From NCBI RefSeq assembly GCF_000023785.1, contig NC_012982.1:930001-994000 (forward strand): DNA of 64,000 nucleotides, given 5' to 3'. Positions 26,964 through 35,810 of this stretch are shown here, piece after piece (positions within the stretch are counted from its first letter, which is position 1; each line of letters starts with the position of its first letter). A model generated the notes under the pieces. The model saw only the letters and a list, made by a program, of their open reading frames with translations. It ran no database searches and was not told the origin of the DNA. The position numbers and the translations under genes are program-made. The stretch comes from Hirschia baltica ATCC 49814 (GTDB lineage: Bacteria > Pseudomonadota > Alphaproteobacteria > Caulobacterales > Hyphomonadaceae).

Positions 26964-27833
26964 ATGAATTCTATTCCTGACAATGACAGCTTCATTCTTC
27001 GCCTATCATGTAAGGATTCAATCGGGCTTGTGTCTGAAGTGGCGCGTTTTTTATCAGATCGACGGTTGTTTATCACCGAAAGTGCAAACTTTGGAGATCC
27101 AGCGACTGGCCTGTTTTTCTATCGTGTCAAATTCATTCCTGAAAGCAACGCGTTTTCTCGGTCAAATTTCAGTTCGGAATTCGAACCTGTTGCCAAAAAA
27201 TGGGGTATGGATTGGGAATTGAGAGATGCGAAAGTTAAACCCAATGTGGTGATATTGGTCTCCAAGGGGGATCATTGTTTGAACGACTTATTGTATCGAC
27301 ACCGCACTGGTGCTCTCAATATCAATATTTCAGCGATTATATCCAATCACCTGACATGTGGTTGGTTAGCGGAAAGGCATGATGTGCCTTATTACCATGT
27401 ACCGGTGAACAAGGATAACAAGCCGCAAGCTGAAGAGCGTATGCTGGATGTGATTGAGGATGTGAAGGCAGACCTCGTTGTATTGGCGAGGTATATGCAG
27501 GTCTTATCAGATGATATGTGCCGTAAACTAGAGGGAAGATGTATCAATATACATCACTCCTTCTTGCCATCGTTTAAGGGAGCAAAACCTTATCATCAGG
27601 CCTTTGATCGCGGTGTAAAGCTGGTGGGAGCGACAGCGCATTATGTGACGCCGGATTTGGATGAAGGTCCGATTATCTCTCAGGCGGTTGAACCTGCTGA
27701 CCATCGGCTAACAGCTGAAGATATGGCTGCATTAGGCCGTGATACAGAAGCGCGCGTGCTTGCGCGTGCTGTTAAACTCCACACTGAGGGGCGTATTTTT
27801 AGCAATCAAAACAAGACGGTCGTTTTCGGCTAG
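26964..27833 (+). CDS. purU: formyltetrahydrofolate deformylase
   Basis: PurU hydrolyses 10-formyltetrahydrofolate to formate and tetrahydrofolate, balancing one-carbon pools for purine synthesis. The N-terminal ACT domain (FILRLSCKDSIGLVSEVARFL) is followed by a formyltransferase domain with VVLARYMQVLSDDM, INIHHSFLPSFKGAKPYHQAF and GATAHYVTPDLDEGPII. The 289-residue length is usual. The ATG at 26964 has AAGGA upstream at 26946-26950; the open frame extends 5' but overlaps the divergent phosphatase gene. Confidence 0.95.
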   Translation: MNSIPDNDSFILRLSCKDSIGLVSEVARFLSDRRLFITESANFGDPATGLFFYRVKFIPESNAFSRSNFSSEFEPVAKKWGMDWELRDAKVKPNVVILVSKGDHCLNDLLYRHRTGALNINISAIISNHLTCGWLAERHDVPYYHVPVNKDNKPQAEERMLDVIEDVKADLVVLARYMQVLSDDMCRKLEGRCINIHHSFLPSFKGAKPYHQAFDRGVKLVGATAHYVTPDLDEGPIISQAVEPADHRLTAEDMAALGRDTEARVLARAVKLHTEGRIFSNQNKTVVFG

Positions 27834-27986
27834 GTGTTTCAACTGCATCAAGCTTTTGCGCAAATGCTTTGATTATGTTTGAGTGTTATAAATTGGGCTT
27901 GAAGAAGTATTTGCTTTGCGAATATCTTCTGAAGATGATTTGTTCTTTGTCAAAAATATAGAAATGCATGTGATAGGGGTTTGATT

Positions 27987-28268
27987 ATGCAAGATTTATT
28001 TCCACTGCTGTTAAATGGAGTCGGAGGTGCTGTGCTTGGCCCGATTCTTATGAAGCTTGTCGGCGGCAAAGGGAATTTAGGCACGATTATGGGGCTTATC
28101 GGCGGTGTTGCAGGCGGCGTTGGAGCCGGGCAATTATCAGAGATGGTCAATCTGGATCTTGCATCCATTATGGGCGGCGGAGACATGATGCGTATGCTTG
28201 CCAACCTTATTGAAGGCGGTGTAGGTGGCGGCATTCTAGGCGTTTTGGCTGGTAAAATCGCCAAATAG
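27987..28268 (+). CDS. small glycine-zipper membrane protein of unknown function
   Basis: The product of about 93 residues is built almost entirely of Gly/Ala/Leu/Ile/Met: PLLLNGVGGAVLGPILMKLVGG, then GLIGGVAGGVGAG and GGVGGGILGVLAGKIAK. Such GxxxG-rich segments pack as membrane helices or oligomers. An AGGGG ribosome binding site lies just before the ATG at 27987. Its own terminator follows. I do not recognise a named family. A stand-alone gene between purU and a convergent MFS gene. Confidence 0.7.
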   Translation: MQDLFPLLLNGVGGAVLGPILMKLVGGKGNLGTIMGLIGGVAGGVGAGQLSEMVNLDLASIMGGGDMMRMLANLIEGGVGGGILGVLAGKIAK

Positions 28269-28292
28269 TCTCGACACAAAATTTAAAGAAAA

Positions 28293-28328
28293 AGCAACGC
28301 GCTGAGCATTGGTTCAGCGCGTTTTTTT
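28293..28328 (+). terminator. bidirectional intrinsic terminator
   Basis: AACGCGCTGA (28296-28305) pairs perfectly with TCAGCGCGTT (28313-28322). It is followed by TTTTTT on the plus strand and by GCTTTTTC on the minus strand, so it can serve both the glycine-rich gene and the convergent MFS gene. Confidence 0.85.
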
Positions 28329-29610
28329 ATGGAATTTGCTGTGTTTCTTGGTCAAGTGGCGTGGCGAGAACTGCTTTGGCATCATCTATTTTCTTGGCAT
28401 CGGTATGTTTTAAACCGATCCAGATAAAGGGTGCGGCACATAAAGCGAGTACTGCTGCCAATATGAAAGGCGCACCTATGAATTGTATGGGCGCATCTTC
28501 TGCTGAAAAGCTAGATAACACCTGAGTCATCATGATAGGGGCGATAATCTGAGCAAGGGCTTGTAGACTACTTTGTGCCCCTTGAAGTTCGCCTTGTGCG
28601 TTTTTGGCTGTTTGTGAAGAAGTGATTGCATTTAAGGCTGGCATGGTTAAACCACCCAACGCAGAAAACGGGATGATCATATAGACGATCCAAGGCAATC
28701 CGGCGAAAGCAAATCCAATATAACAAAGGATTGAGACGCTGAGGCCTAGCCACACTGTGTTTGCCGAGCCAAAGCGTTTGATAACTATACCTATCAAACC
28801 GCCTTGTACGATAGCGGCAGTTAATCCCATTATACTGAGTGAAATCCCAATTTCTTTGGCTGTCCAATTATATCGGATTTCGCCGTGGAATGACCAAATA
28901 GCTGGGTAGACATTATGTGCCAGAGAAAACAAGCCGACAGCTAGCAATAGCCACGCGATATGGGGGAGTTTCACAAAGTGTTTGAATGCACCAAAAGGAT
29001 TGGCCCGGGCTAGATCAAACGAGCGTCTGTTTTCGGGATCTAAAGATTCCGGTAGCACAAACAAACCATATAAAAATGAGATGAAAGAAAGCGCTGCTGC
29101 AGCAAAGAAAGGGGCACGCATGTGTATGTCCCCCAAAATACCGCCCAATGCAGGCCCGATGATGAAGCCAAGACCAAACATTGCCCCAATCATTCCAAAT
29201 GCTTTGCCGCGATTTTCTGGCTCTGTTACGTCGGCAATATAAGCATTGGCTGTTGAAAAGGTCGCTCCAGATATTCCAGATAAGACGCGCCCGATAAATA
29301 GCATCCAGATGGACGAAGCTAATCCGCTAATTAGAAAATTCACGCCCAGCATAGCAACAGAAATCAGGATGACAGGCCGACGACCAAAGCGATCTGATAT
29401 GCCGCCTAGCAATGGTCCAAATATGAAATTCATAAGTGCGTAGACAGCGATGATTGGTCCGGCCCAAGCAACAGCTTCTACGTTTTCTAAACCAGTGAGT
29501 TCGGAAATAAGTTGCGGCATAACCGGCATCACAAGTCCAAAGCCGATCATGTCCATTAACACGACAATCAAGACAAAGAAAAACGCATTTTTACCGTGTT
29601 TTTTAGACAT
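28327..29610 (-). CDS. MFS transporter, TCR/Tet-like drug efflux family
   Basis: This 427-residue protein has twelve predicted transmembrane helices. The N-terminal DMIGFGLVMPVMPQL, the loop 2-3 motif GGISDRFGRRPVIL and the motif C-like GFIIGPALGGILGD are typical of the TetA-like subgroup of the major facilitator superfamily. Proton-driven export of drugs or metabolites is likely; actual resistance cannot be claimed from sequence. It is monocistronic and convergent with the glycine-rich gene. Confidence 0.9.
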   Translation of the reverse strand: MSKKHGKNAFFFVLIVVLMDMIGFGLVMPVMPQLISELTGLENVEAVAWAGPIIAVYALMNFIFGPLLGGISDRFGRRPVILISVAMLGVNFLISGLASSIWMLFIGRVLSGISGATFSTANAYIADVTEPENRGKAFGMIGAMFGLGFIIGPALGGILGDIHMRAPFFAAAALSFISFLYGLFVLPESLDPENRRSFDLARANPFGAFKHFVKLPHIAWLLLAVGLFSLAHNVYPAIWSFHGEIRYNWTAKEIGISLSIMGLTAAIVQGGLIGIVIKRFGSANTVWLGLSVSILCYIGFAFAGLPWIVYMIIPFSALGGLTMPALNAITSSQTAKNAQGELQGAQSSLQALAQIIAPIMMTQVLSSFSAEDAPIQFIGAPFILAAVLALCAAPFIWIGLKHTDAKKIDDAKAVLATPLDQETQQIP

Positions 29611-29696
29611 CTACGCGGACGACTTTCTGTAATAATTTCTATGGAAGCTTAATGGATATGGATGTTCTTGATCGTGAAACAACCATAGGCATGAGT

Positions 29697-29742
29697 CTTT
29701 CAAAATTTAACCCGCCATATTCATAAAATAGGCGGGTTAAAT
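29697..29742 (-). terminator. intrinsic terminator of the sulfotransferase gene
   Basis: A stem of at least 11 bp (TTTAACCCGCC at 29706-29716 with GGCGGGTTAAA at 29731-29741) is followed on the minus strand by TTTTGAAAG. It lies 69 bases beyond the stop codon of the gene at 29811. Confidence 0.65.
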
Positions 29743-29810
29743 AGAAGTTCACTATCGCTTTAATCTGAGTTCAAGCTGATTGTGTTGTCTGTCTTGCATA
29801 ATAAAACGGA

Positions 29811-31277
29811 CTAGGCTTTGGCTGCTGCATATGCAGTTTTAAATGCCGACATGTATTGCGCGTTGGCAGCGCCTTTTCCAATGGCATCGGTGTAGATTGG
29901 TTTGCTAATCCCAACAATACTGGAGCTGACAATTGGATTGTTTGGCACAGCATGTGTGGGTTGAATTTCAGCTGAAGCGTCTAATCCGCAATGTGCGTAA
30001 ATGCGTGCACGTTCTGCTTCTGGATTTGCGACCAAATCTTCATAATTGACAATGAGGAGTGCATCGCCAAGGGAAGGTGCAATTGCTTCGAAGAGCTTTT
30101 CTTCTTGTGCGAGGTGTTCACCAAGGTTTTCTTGATTAAAGGACCATCTACCACCATTGGCAAAACATGTTTTGAATTGTGAATACGCAGTGTCTTCAAT
30201 GTTGCGGCGGATCCAGATGAGAGGTGCTTTTGGCATTGCGTGGTGAATGATTGGGGCAAGACGTGCTTGCGCCAATGTGCGGTCGACAATACGGCCTTCA
30301 GCACCAAAGCGTGATTTGATCATGTGGTAATATGCTGCCGCCATATCGCGCCAGGGGTTTTCGTATTTTGACTGAAGTTGAAGCAATTCTTCGGATGATA
30401 CGCCTTTAAGTGTCGCGGCGGCCAATGAGAATAATCCGGTGGAATCACCGCCAGCGACATCTGGATGTCCCACGAGCATACGCTGGATAAGGGTTCCGCC
30501 TGAACGTAGATTTCCAAATACGAAAATTGCACGATTGGATGTGTCGGGACTTGGTTTCAATTGCGCGAAGGTGTTTTGACGAATGGAGGCGAGGATGTCG
30601 TCTACATTTTTACGGTTATTCTCTTTGTCATATGGTGCCGCTTTGTTCATCAAATTCGCACCAACATTCAATGCATGCCATGCTTGTTCTGTTTCGCCTA
30701 AATCACGCATCATTTTGGAGAGTGCGTAAAGATAGATACCTTGGTTCGTTTGTGAGGTTGAACCTATCGTGCTTTGAAGTTTTAGTAGATCTTTTACGAT
30801 AGGATCATCGGGCGTGAAGTTGTGTATTGTCGCTAATTCTAGCCAGTGAATGGCCGATTTAGGCTGAATGAAAATCGCTTTTTTAAGGCTTTCTTCCGCT
30901 TCAGCAAATTGTCCCTGCTGAGCTTGCAATGTGCCCAAAATGTTCCAGCCGGGTGCAAAGTCCTTTGCTGTTTTTACGACACGGTGCGCCATTTTTATTG
31001 CGTTTGGATAGTCTCCAACATCAGCAAGAAGTGTCGCAGCTTTAAGCGCAGTATTGGAGCTTGAATCACCTGCAACTGCATGGGTTGCATAAAAGCGAGT
31101 TGTCGCTGTTTCACCTATGGTTGCAGCTAATTGTGCAAGACCAAGGCGGTGAACAGTTTCCTCTGGTAGATCTTTGGCTTGCTCCGTGAGAAGGCGGGCT
31201 GCTTTGTTGCGATTATTGTTCTCAAGCGCCTCTTGAATTTCTTTCAATTTGGCAGGCAATAAAGTCTCGGTTTCCAT
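29811..31277 (-). CDS. TPR-containing sulfotransferase family protein
   Basis: The product is 488 residues. The first 230 or so are tetratricopeptide-type helices (AALGWN-like GWNILGTLQAQQGQFAEAEESLKKAIFIQPKSA is the clearest). The C-terminal sulfotransferase domain has the 5'-phosphosulfate loop FGNLRSGGTLIQRML, where the common PRSGTT is LRSGGT, and the later ALLIVNYEDLVANPEAERARI matching the 3'-phosphate side. Such fusions are frequent in marine alphaproteobacteria; the acceptor is unknown. The leader contains a perfect 7-bp hairpin with a TTTT loop at 31302-31319. Confidence 0.85.
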   Translation of the reverse strand: METETLLPAKLKEIQEALENNNRNKAARLLTEQAKDLPEETVHRLGLAQLAATIGETATTRFYATHAVAGDSSSNTALKAATLLADVGDYPNAIKMAHRVVKTAKDFAPGWNILGTLQAQQGQFAEAEESLKKAIFIQPKSAIHWLELATIHNFTPDDPIVKDLLKLQSTIGSTSQTNQGIYLYALSKMMRDLGETEQAWHALNVGANLMNKAAPYDKENNRKNVDDILASIRQNTFAQLKPSPDTSNRAIFVFGNLRSGGTLIQRMLVGHPDVAGGDSTGLFSLAAATLKGVSSEELLQLQSKYENPWRDMAAAYYHMIKSRFGAEGRIVDRTLAQARLAPIIHHAMPKAPLIWIRRNIEDTAYSQFKTCFANGGRWSFNQENLGEHLAQEEKLFEAIAPSLGDALLIVNYEDLVANPEAERARIYAHCGLDASAEIQPTHAVPNNPIVSSSIVGISKPIYTDAIGKGAANAQYMSAFKTAYAAAKA

Positions 31278-31564
31278 ATCTTCTCTACGTTTTTTAGTAT
31301 CGCATAGGTTTTCCTATGCCGGGACAAACTCAACTTAAACTATACTATGGCCGTAAAAATCTATCCTTCATACTTAATGTGAAGGCTTTTAACCATTCTC
31401 AGGACTCTTCTAATCACTTCTACGCGATTGTTGAACGTCCTAATTGGAGATTTTTTCAGTTTTCCGTAGTTCTAGGTCCTGCATCGTGATTTTTTAATGA
31501 CAAAGGCGACGTAAATAATGAATTTACTCTGGATTAAAGCGTGATTGTTGGTCAAAACGTCATT

Positions 31565-31930
31565 ATGGAAAATCGATTACTTTTTAAAATATTGGATGCG
31601 ACGGCTTGGCAAGCAGCTATTGCTGGTGAGCTAGTACAAGCGCCCGTGGACATAGCTGATGGCTATGTGCATTTTTCAACAGCTTTTCAGGTGCAAGAGA
31701 CGCTAGATAAGTGGTTTCAAGGCGAGGAAGAAGCCGTTTTGATTGCCTTTGATGCTAATGCTTTTGGTGATCAATTGAAATGGGAAGTGTCTCGTGGAAA
31801 TGACAAATTCCCGCATGTCTATGGTGAAGTGAGAGCAAATCAGGCGATAAAGGTCTGGTATATGGACATTGGGCCATCTGGTGCGCCGCAGGCCCCAGAT
31901 GATGCTCTCAAATTTGAGTTGCCTGAATGA
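31565..31930 (+). CDS. DUF952 family protein
   Basis: The product of about 121 residues has the DUF952 pattern: LLFKILDATAWQAA, DGYVHFSTAFQVQETLDKWF and the C-terminal FPHVYGEVRANQAIKVWYMD. The family is cytosolic and related in fold to ADP-ribosyltransferase-like proteins; its function is not established. The ATG at 31565 is preferred; a GTG-initiated frame from 31541 is possible. The stop codon overlaps the pyrD start by 4 bases, so translation is coupled. Confidence 0.88.
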   Translation: MENRLLFKILDATAWQAAIAGELVQAPVDIADGYVHFSTAFQVQETLDKWFQGEEEAVLIAFDANAFGDQLKWEVSRGNDKFPHVYGEVRANQAIKVWYMDIGPSGAPQAPDDALKFELPE

Positions 31931-33015
31931 CAATAATTGATGTGTTGGGCCTCGCGCTTATTCAGCAATTGCCGCCAGAAACAGCGCATCGAGCAACGAT
32001 AGCGGCGATGAAGTTTGGATTGGCTGGCAAAGCAAAGCCGCTGTCAAAAAAGCAATCTGAGCGTCTAAAAGTTCATTTGCCAATTTCAGGATTGGATTTG
32101 CCAAATCCGTTGGGCATAGCCGCAGGGTTTGATAAAAACGCAGATGCTTTTGTACCCAGCCTCGCGCTAGGCTGTGGCTTTGTTGAATGTGGAACGGTGA
32201 CGCCGCAGCTACAAGACGGAAACCCAAAACCGCGTCTCTTCAGATTGAAAGAAGATGGCGGTGTTATCAATCGCATGGGGTTTAATAATTCTGGATTGGA
32301 CAGCTTTGTTCACCGTTTGAAAAATGGTGCGGCCAATCAGGGTGTTGTCGGTGCGAATGTGGGTGCCAATAAAACGTCTGAAGGTGAAAAACGGGTTGGT
32401 GATTATGTCGATGGGATTAAGGCTGTTTGGCAATATTGTGCTTATATAACCCTCAATATTTCATCCCCCAACACACCAGGACTGAGAGGGCTTCAAAATA
32501 AATCCGATCTGAGCGCATTACTGACGGCTGCGTCTGAAACCATTCTTGAAATGGAAGATCGGCATAAAACCAAACGCCCCGTATTCTTAAAAATAGCGCC
32601 TGATATTGATGAAGAAGCGATAAGGGATATTGTTGACACTGTTCTTCTCGCTAAGGGAATGACAGGGCTGATCGTATCCAATACGACCATTGAGCGTCCT
32701 AGCTTTTTGCAAAGTGAAAATGCAAAGCAAACAGGCGGATTATCTGGAAAGCCTTTGTTTGAGAAATCGACACAGGTTTTAAAACAAGTCGCACGGATAG
32801 CCGATGGGCAATTGGATATTATTGGAGCAGGAGGCATTCATGATGCTAAATCTGCATATCTCAAAATACGCGCAGGTGCCCATTGTTTTCAATTGTATTC
32901 GGCACTTGTTTATGAAGGCGCAGCGCTCATTCCCGAAATTCTAAATGGTTTAGATCAATTGCTGGAAGCAGATGGCTTTAGTCAGCTAAGTGAAGCTGTA
33001 GGTGCAGACCTGTAA
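31927..33015 (+). CDS. pyrD: dihydroorotate dehydrogenase (quinone), class 2
   Basis: This 362-residue FMN enzyme oxidises dihydroorotate to orotate with membrane quinone in pyrimidine synthesis. Class 2 is shown by the N-terminal helical extension (PPETAHRATIAAMKFGLAG) and by NPLGIAAGFDKNADAF, INRMGFNNSGLD, NISSPNTPGLRGLQ and IIGAGGIHDAKSAYLKIRAGA. The start overlaps the DUF952 gene (ATGA), a pairing common in alphaproteobacteria. Confidence 0.97.
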   Translation: MTIIDVLGLALIQQLPPETAHRATIAAMKFGLAGKAKPLSKKQSERLKVHLPISGLDLPNPLGIAAGFDKNADAFVPSLALGCGFVECGTVTPQLQDGNPKPRLFRLKEDGGVINRMGFNNSGLDSFVHRLKNGAANQGVVGANVGANKTSEGEKRVGDYVDGIKAVWQYCAYITLNISSPNTPGLRGLQNKSDLSALLTAASETILEMEDRHKTKRPVFLKIAPDIDEEAIRDIVDTVLLAKGMTGLIVSNTTIERPSFLQSENAKQTGGLSGKPLFEKSTQVLKQVARIADGQLDIIGAGGIHDAKSAYLKIRAGAHCFQLYSALVYEGAALIPEILNGLDQLLEADGFSQLSEAVGADL

Positions 33016-33018
33016 GCA

Positions 33019-33453
33019 CTAGGCATTGTGTATTGCGTCCGTTTTTTCTCCCTTTTTCTCCAGATGTCTAACAAGCATATTGATGTTCATGGAGTTAGAC
33101 CTGAAGGCGAGGTCGAATATATCACCTAGGAATGGGAAAGCCCCCAAAATCATGTCGACAAGCAAATTGATCAACATGCGAACGATGAGAAGGAAAGAGG
33201 CTCCAAGATGCATAGCCCTGACAATGATATAAAGTCCCAATATCGCAGTTAGGACATCGCCAATTCCGGGAATTAATCCGATTAAGCTGTCTATCCCGAA
33301 TTTCATATTGAAGCCGGGAATGGTAAAACGAGAATCCAACAGTCTAGCGAGTGCCTCGACATCGGAAACCTTGTCTATTTTATCTTGATTGGATGAATCT
33401 GGCTTTTGAAGTGTTTCGTTCAAATCAGCATTATTTTCTGTATTGCTCGACAT
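33019..33453 (-). CDS. DUF4112 family membrane protein
   Basis: The product of about 144 residues has the DUF4112 core: LARLLDSRFTIPGFNMKFGIDSLIGLIPGIGDVLTA, then a hydrophobic segment and INLLVDMILGAFPFLGDIFDLAFRSN. Two or three membrane helices are expected; the function is unknown. The ATG at 33453 (SSNTEN) is preceded by GGA; longer in-frame starts at 33462 and 33492 exist, the last overlapping the MATE gene. Probably cotranscribed with it. Confidence 0.88.
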   Translation of the reverse strand: MSSNTENNADLNETLQKPDSSNQDKIDKVSDVEALARLLDSRFTIPGFNMKFGIDSLIGLIPGIGDVLTAILGLYIIVRAMHLGASFLLIVRMLINLLVDMILGAFPFLGDIFDLAFRSNSMNINMLVRHLEKKGEKTDAIHNA

Positions 33454-33475
33454 TGAGATCATCCACTTGGTTTGA

Positions 33476-34810
33476 TTATTTATTTGCGTCAATACGATGA
33501 ATTAACTGAGGTAGGAAGGCACCAAGTGTTATTGCCCGTAAAACATAAGAGGCATTGAAGGCTATCCATACACCCCAATTGCCCATTGGGTGTAGCGCCA
33601 AATCCAATGCAATATATATGATTAATGTCATCACTGTGCTTGAGCGCATTGCGGCGGTGTTGGTTGTTCCAATGAAAATCCCGTCCAATTGCCAAGCAAC
33701 AACACCCAGCACAGGTGCAGCGGCCGCCATAGGCAAAAACAATTTTGCAGTTTGTACAATTTCCTGATTTTTAACGACGATATCAATAAAAGTATTGCCG
33801 CCAAAATAGATAGCGATTGCTGCTAACAATGCCCCGCTAAATGCAAATTCAGTTGTGAGTTTGACGGCATTCCAGAAGTGTTGTTTTGATTTTGCGCCAA
33901 AAGCTGCACCGACGCGCGCTTCAGCTGTTACCGCAAAAGCATCTAGGACAAATGCGGAAACCGTCAGCATCTGCATGAGTACGTGATTGGCGGCAAGCTG
34001 TATTTCACCTTGGCGTGCGCCTGAATTTGCAAACCATGTCAAAAGCGCCAAAAGCGCCATTGTTCGGATCATAATATTGCCATTCACGGCAAACATATGC
34101 TTGAGGCGGTCTTTGTTCAAAAGAGAAGTGAGCTGGAGAATATGTGGTTTTAGCCCACCATTTTTGGAGATGAGGACTGCACAAATGATTAAACCAGAGA
34201 TAAGGGCACACCATTCTGCTATAGCTGTTCCCCAGCCAACGCCTTCGGCTCCCATGTCTAATTCAATGACGAAATAAAGATCCAATAATATGTTTGCGGA
34301 ATTGGTGATGATTTGAAGCGCTAACGCCCATTTGCTTTTTCCAAGGCCAAGGAGCCAACCATTGATTGCGTAACTTGCAAGGATAGCAGGGGCTCCCCAA
34401 AATCGAGCAGAGGCATAGCCTGTGGCAGCGGTTTCAACGTCTGGGCCGGCTTGCAGAATTTGGAATGCCGTTGAAATAAATAGTAATTGCAAAATGGTGA
34501 GGACGGCACCGATAATACATCCAATTAAAACCGACCGCACAAGAATTGACTGAACTTCGTTTGTGTTATCTGCGCCTATAGCCTGCGCGGTTAGGCCGGT
34601 GACGCCCATACGAAGGAAACCGAAACTCCAAAATATGAAGCCGATCACTGAAGCGCCCAAGGCGACGCCAGCAAGCTCTGTCGCGTCTCCTGTGCGCCCA
34701 ATAATGGCCGTATCAACTAGTCCAACCAAAGGTATGGAAGCTTGAGAAAGCAAAATAGGCCAAGCTTGGGACAGGACATCTTTGCGAGTCAAAATTGGCA
34801 AACTGTGCAT
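33476..34810 (-). CDS. MATE family efflux transporter (DinF-like)
   Basis: This 444-residue protein has twelve membrane segments and the MATE pattern: AWPILLSQASIPLVGLVDTAIIGRTGDATELAGVALG near the N-terminus, and the mirrored NHVLMQMLTVSAFVLDAFAVTAEARVGAAFGA in the second half. The DAFAxxAEA motif is typical of the DinF branch. Sodium- or proton-driven export of cationic compounds is likely. A perfect 7-bp hairpin (34866-34884) lies in its leader. Confidence 0.92.
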   Translation of the reverse strand: MHSLPILTRKDVLSQAWPILLSQASIPLVGLVDTAIIGRTGDATELAGVALGASVIGFIFWSFGFLRMGVTGLTAQAIGADNTNEVQSILVRSVLIGCIIGAVLTILQLLFISTAFQILQAGPDVETAATGYASARFWGAPAILASYAINGWLLGLGKSKWALALQIITNSANILLDLYFVIELDMGAEGVGWGTAIAEWCALISGLIICAVLISKNGGLKPHILQLTSLLNKDRLKHMFAVNGNIMIRTMALLALLTWFANSGARQGEIQLAANHVLMQMLTVSAFVLDAFAVTAEARVGAAFGAKSKQHFWNAVKLTTEFAFSGALLAAIAIYFGGNTFIDIVVKNQEIVQTAKLFLPMAAAAPVLGVVAWQLDGIFIGTTNTAAMRSSTVMTLIIYIALDLALHPMGNWGVWIAFNASYVLRAITLGAFLPQLIHRIDANK

Positions 34811-35078
34811 ATGAGAGCTTTAAATCCGTTGGAAGGTTAATGGCCAAAGGTTTGTGCCTTAGTCATCGCTCTCTCAAAGAGCGAAACTATCTTTAGAGGG
34901 CATCGCGCGCGCTCGCAATAACTCGATCACAATGAGTTGAATGATACCTGAATAAGGCGTGATTGCTGGCATCTTGTTTCTGATGGCTGAAAACTTATTT
35001 GAAATTTTCAAGTTTCGATAGGGAACTATATTAATGCTGACGTGTTGTACTGTTAAGCAATCGCAAGGGATCTACGTT

Positions 35079-35702
35079 ATGAAGAAACTTTTGTTATCAA
35101 CAGCAATCTTGTTGTCAGTCCCTGTGGCTGCAGCGCAAGTGTCATCGCCCTACCTTGTCAAAACAGGTGTGACGAATTCTGTTAAAGAAGATGTTTCAAA
35201 ATTGGATGCTAGAGGTCTCGTTGACCTAGCAGGACAGTCCGCGATTGAATTTTTAAATGATGGTTCGATTAGCCAACAAGAAGCAGAGGCGCTTTTAGTC
35301 TTTCTTGATATTGATCGTGTGGCGCGCTTCACACTTGGGCGTTACGGTCGCAGTCTGACTGATGAAGAATTTGGACGTTTTAAAGTAGCGTTTGAAAAAT
35401 ATGCTGCACAGCAATTTAGGTCGCACCTGTCTGGGTTTGAAGGTGCCGATATAAAAATTATCGAAACCGTAAAGCGCAAGCCAAATGATGCTGTTGTGAA
35501 AACAGAAGTCAAAACGGCGGATGGAGACATTCAGAAGGTGAATTGGCGTGTTCTGAAACGTCAAGATCAATGGAATGTTGTCGATGTTGAAGCTTTAGGT
35601 TTTTGGTTTGCCATTGAGCAGCGTGCTCAGTTTTCTTCGACGCTAGATCAATCGAATGGTGACATTGAAGTGTTGATCGAAACGCTCAAGAATAAAAAAT
35701 AA
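35079..35702 (+). CDS. MlaC/Ttg2D-like periplasmic phospholipid-binding protein
   Basis: The product of about 207 residues has a signal peptide ending VPVAAAQ and the ABC-transporter auxiliary (toluene tolerance) fold signature: FLDIDRVARFTLGRYGRSLTDEEFGRFKVAFEKY and the later WRVLKRQDQWNVVDVEALGFWF. MlaC proteins shuttle phospholipids between outer and inner membrane. No mlaDEF genes are adjacent. The ATG at 35079 has AAGGGA 8 bases upstream and is preferred over the longer frame from 35034. Confidence 0.88.
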   Translation: MKKLLLSTAILLSVPVAAAQVSSPYLVKTGVTNSVKEDVSKLDARGLVDLAGQSAIEFLNDGSISQQEAEALLVFLDIDRVARFTLGRYGRSLTDEEFGRFKVAFEKYAAQQFRSHLSGFEGADIKIIETVKRKPNDAVVKTEVKTADGDIQKVNWRVLKRQDQWNVVDVEALGFWFAIEQRAQFSSTLDQSNGDIEVLIETLKNKK

Positions 35703-35718
35703 AAACGACGAAATACCT

Positions 35719-35756
35719 AAAAAGCGCCTGACATGAGAATGTAGGGCGCTTTTTTG
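35719..35756 (+). terminator. intrinsic terminator of the MlaC-like gene
   Basis: AAAAAGCGCC (35719-35728) pairs with GGCGCTTTTT (35745-35754), and the T-run continues as TTTTTTG. It lies 17 bases after the stop codon. Confidence 0.75.
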
Positions 35757-35810
35757 TGCCAAATTTGAGAATAGATTGCAAATAGGGCTAGTTTTGTAGT
35801 AGCGATAATT

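Noticed and set aside
28327-29610. Tetracycline resistance determinant
   Set aside because: The protein belongs to the TetA-like MFS subgroup, but sequence alone does not show the substrate, and there is no TetR repressor gene or mobile context.
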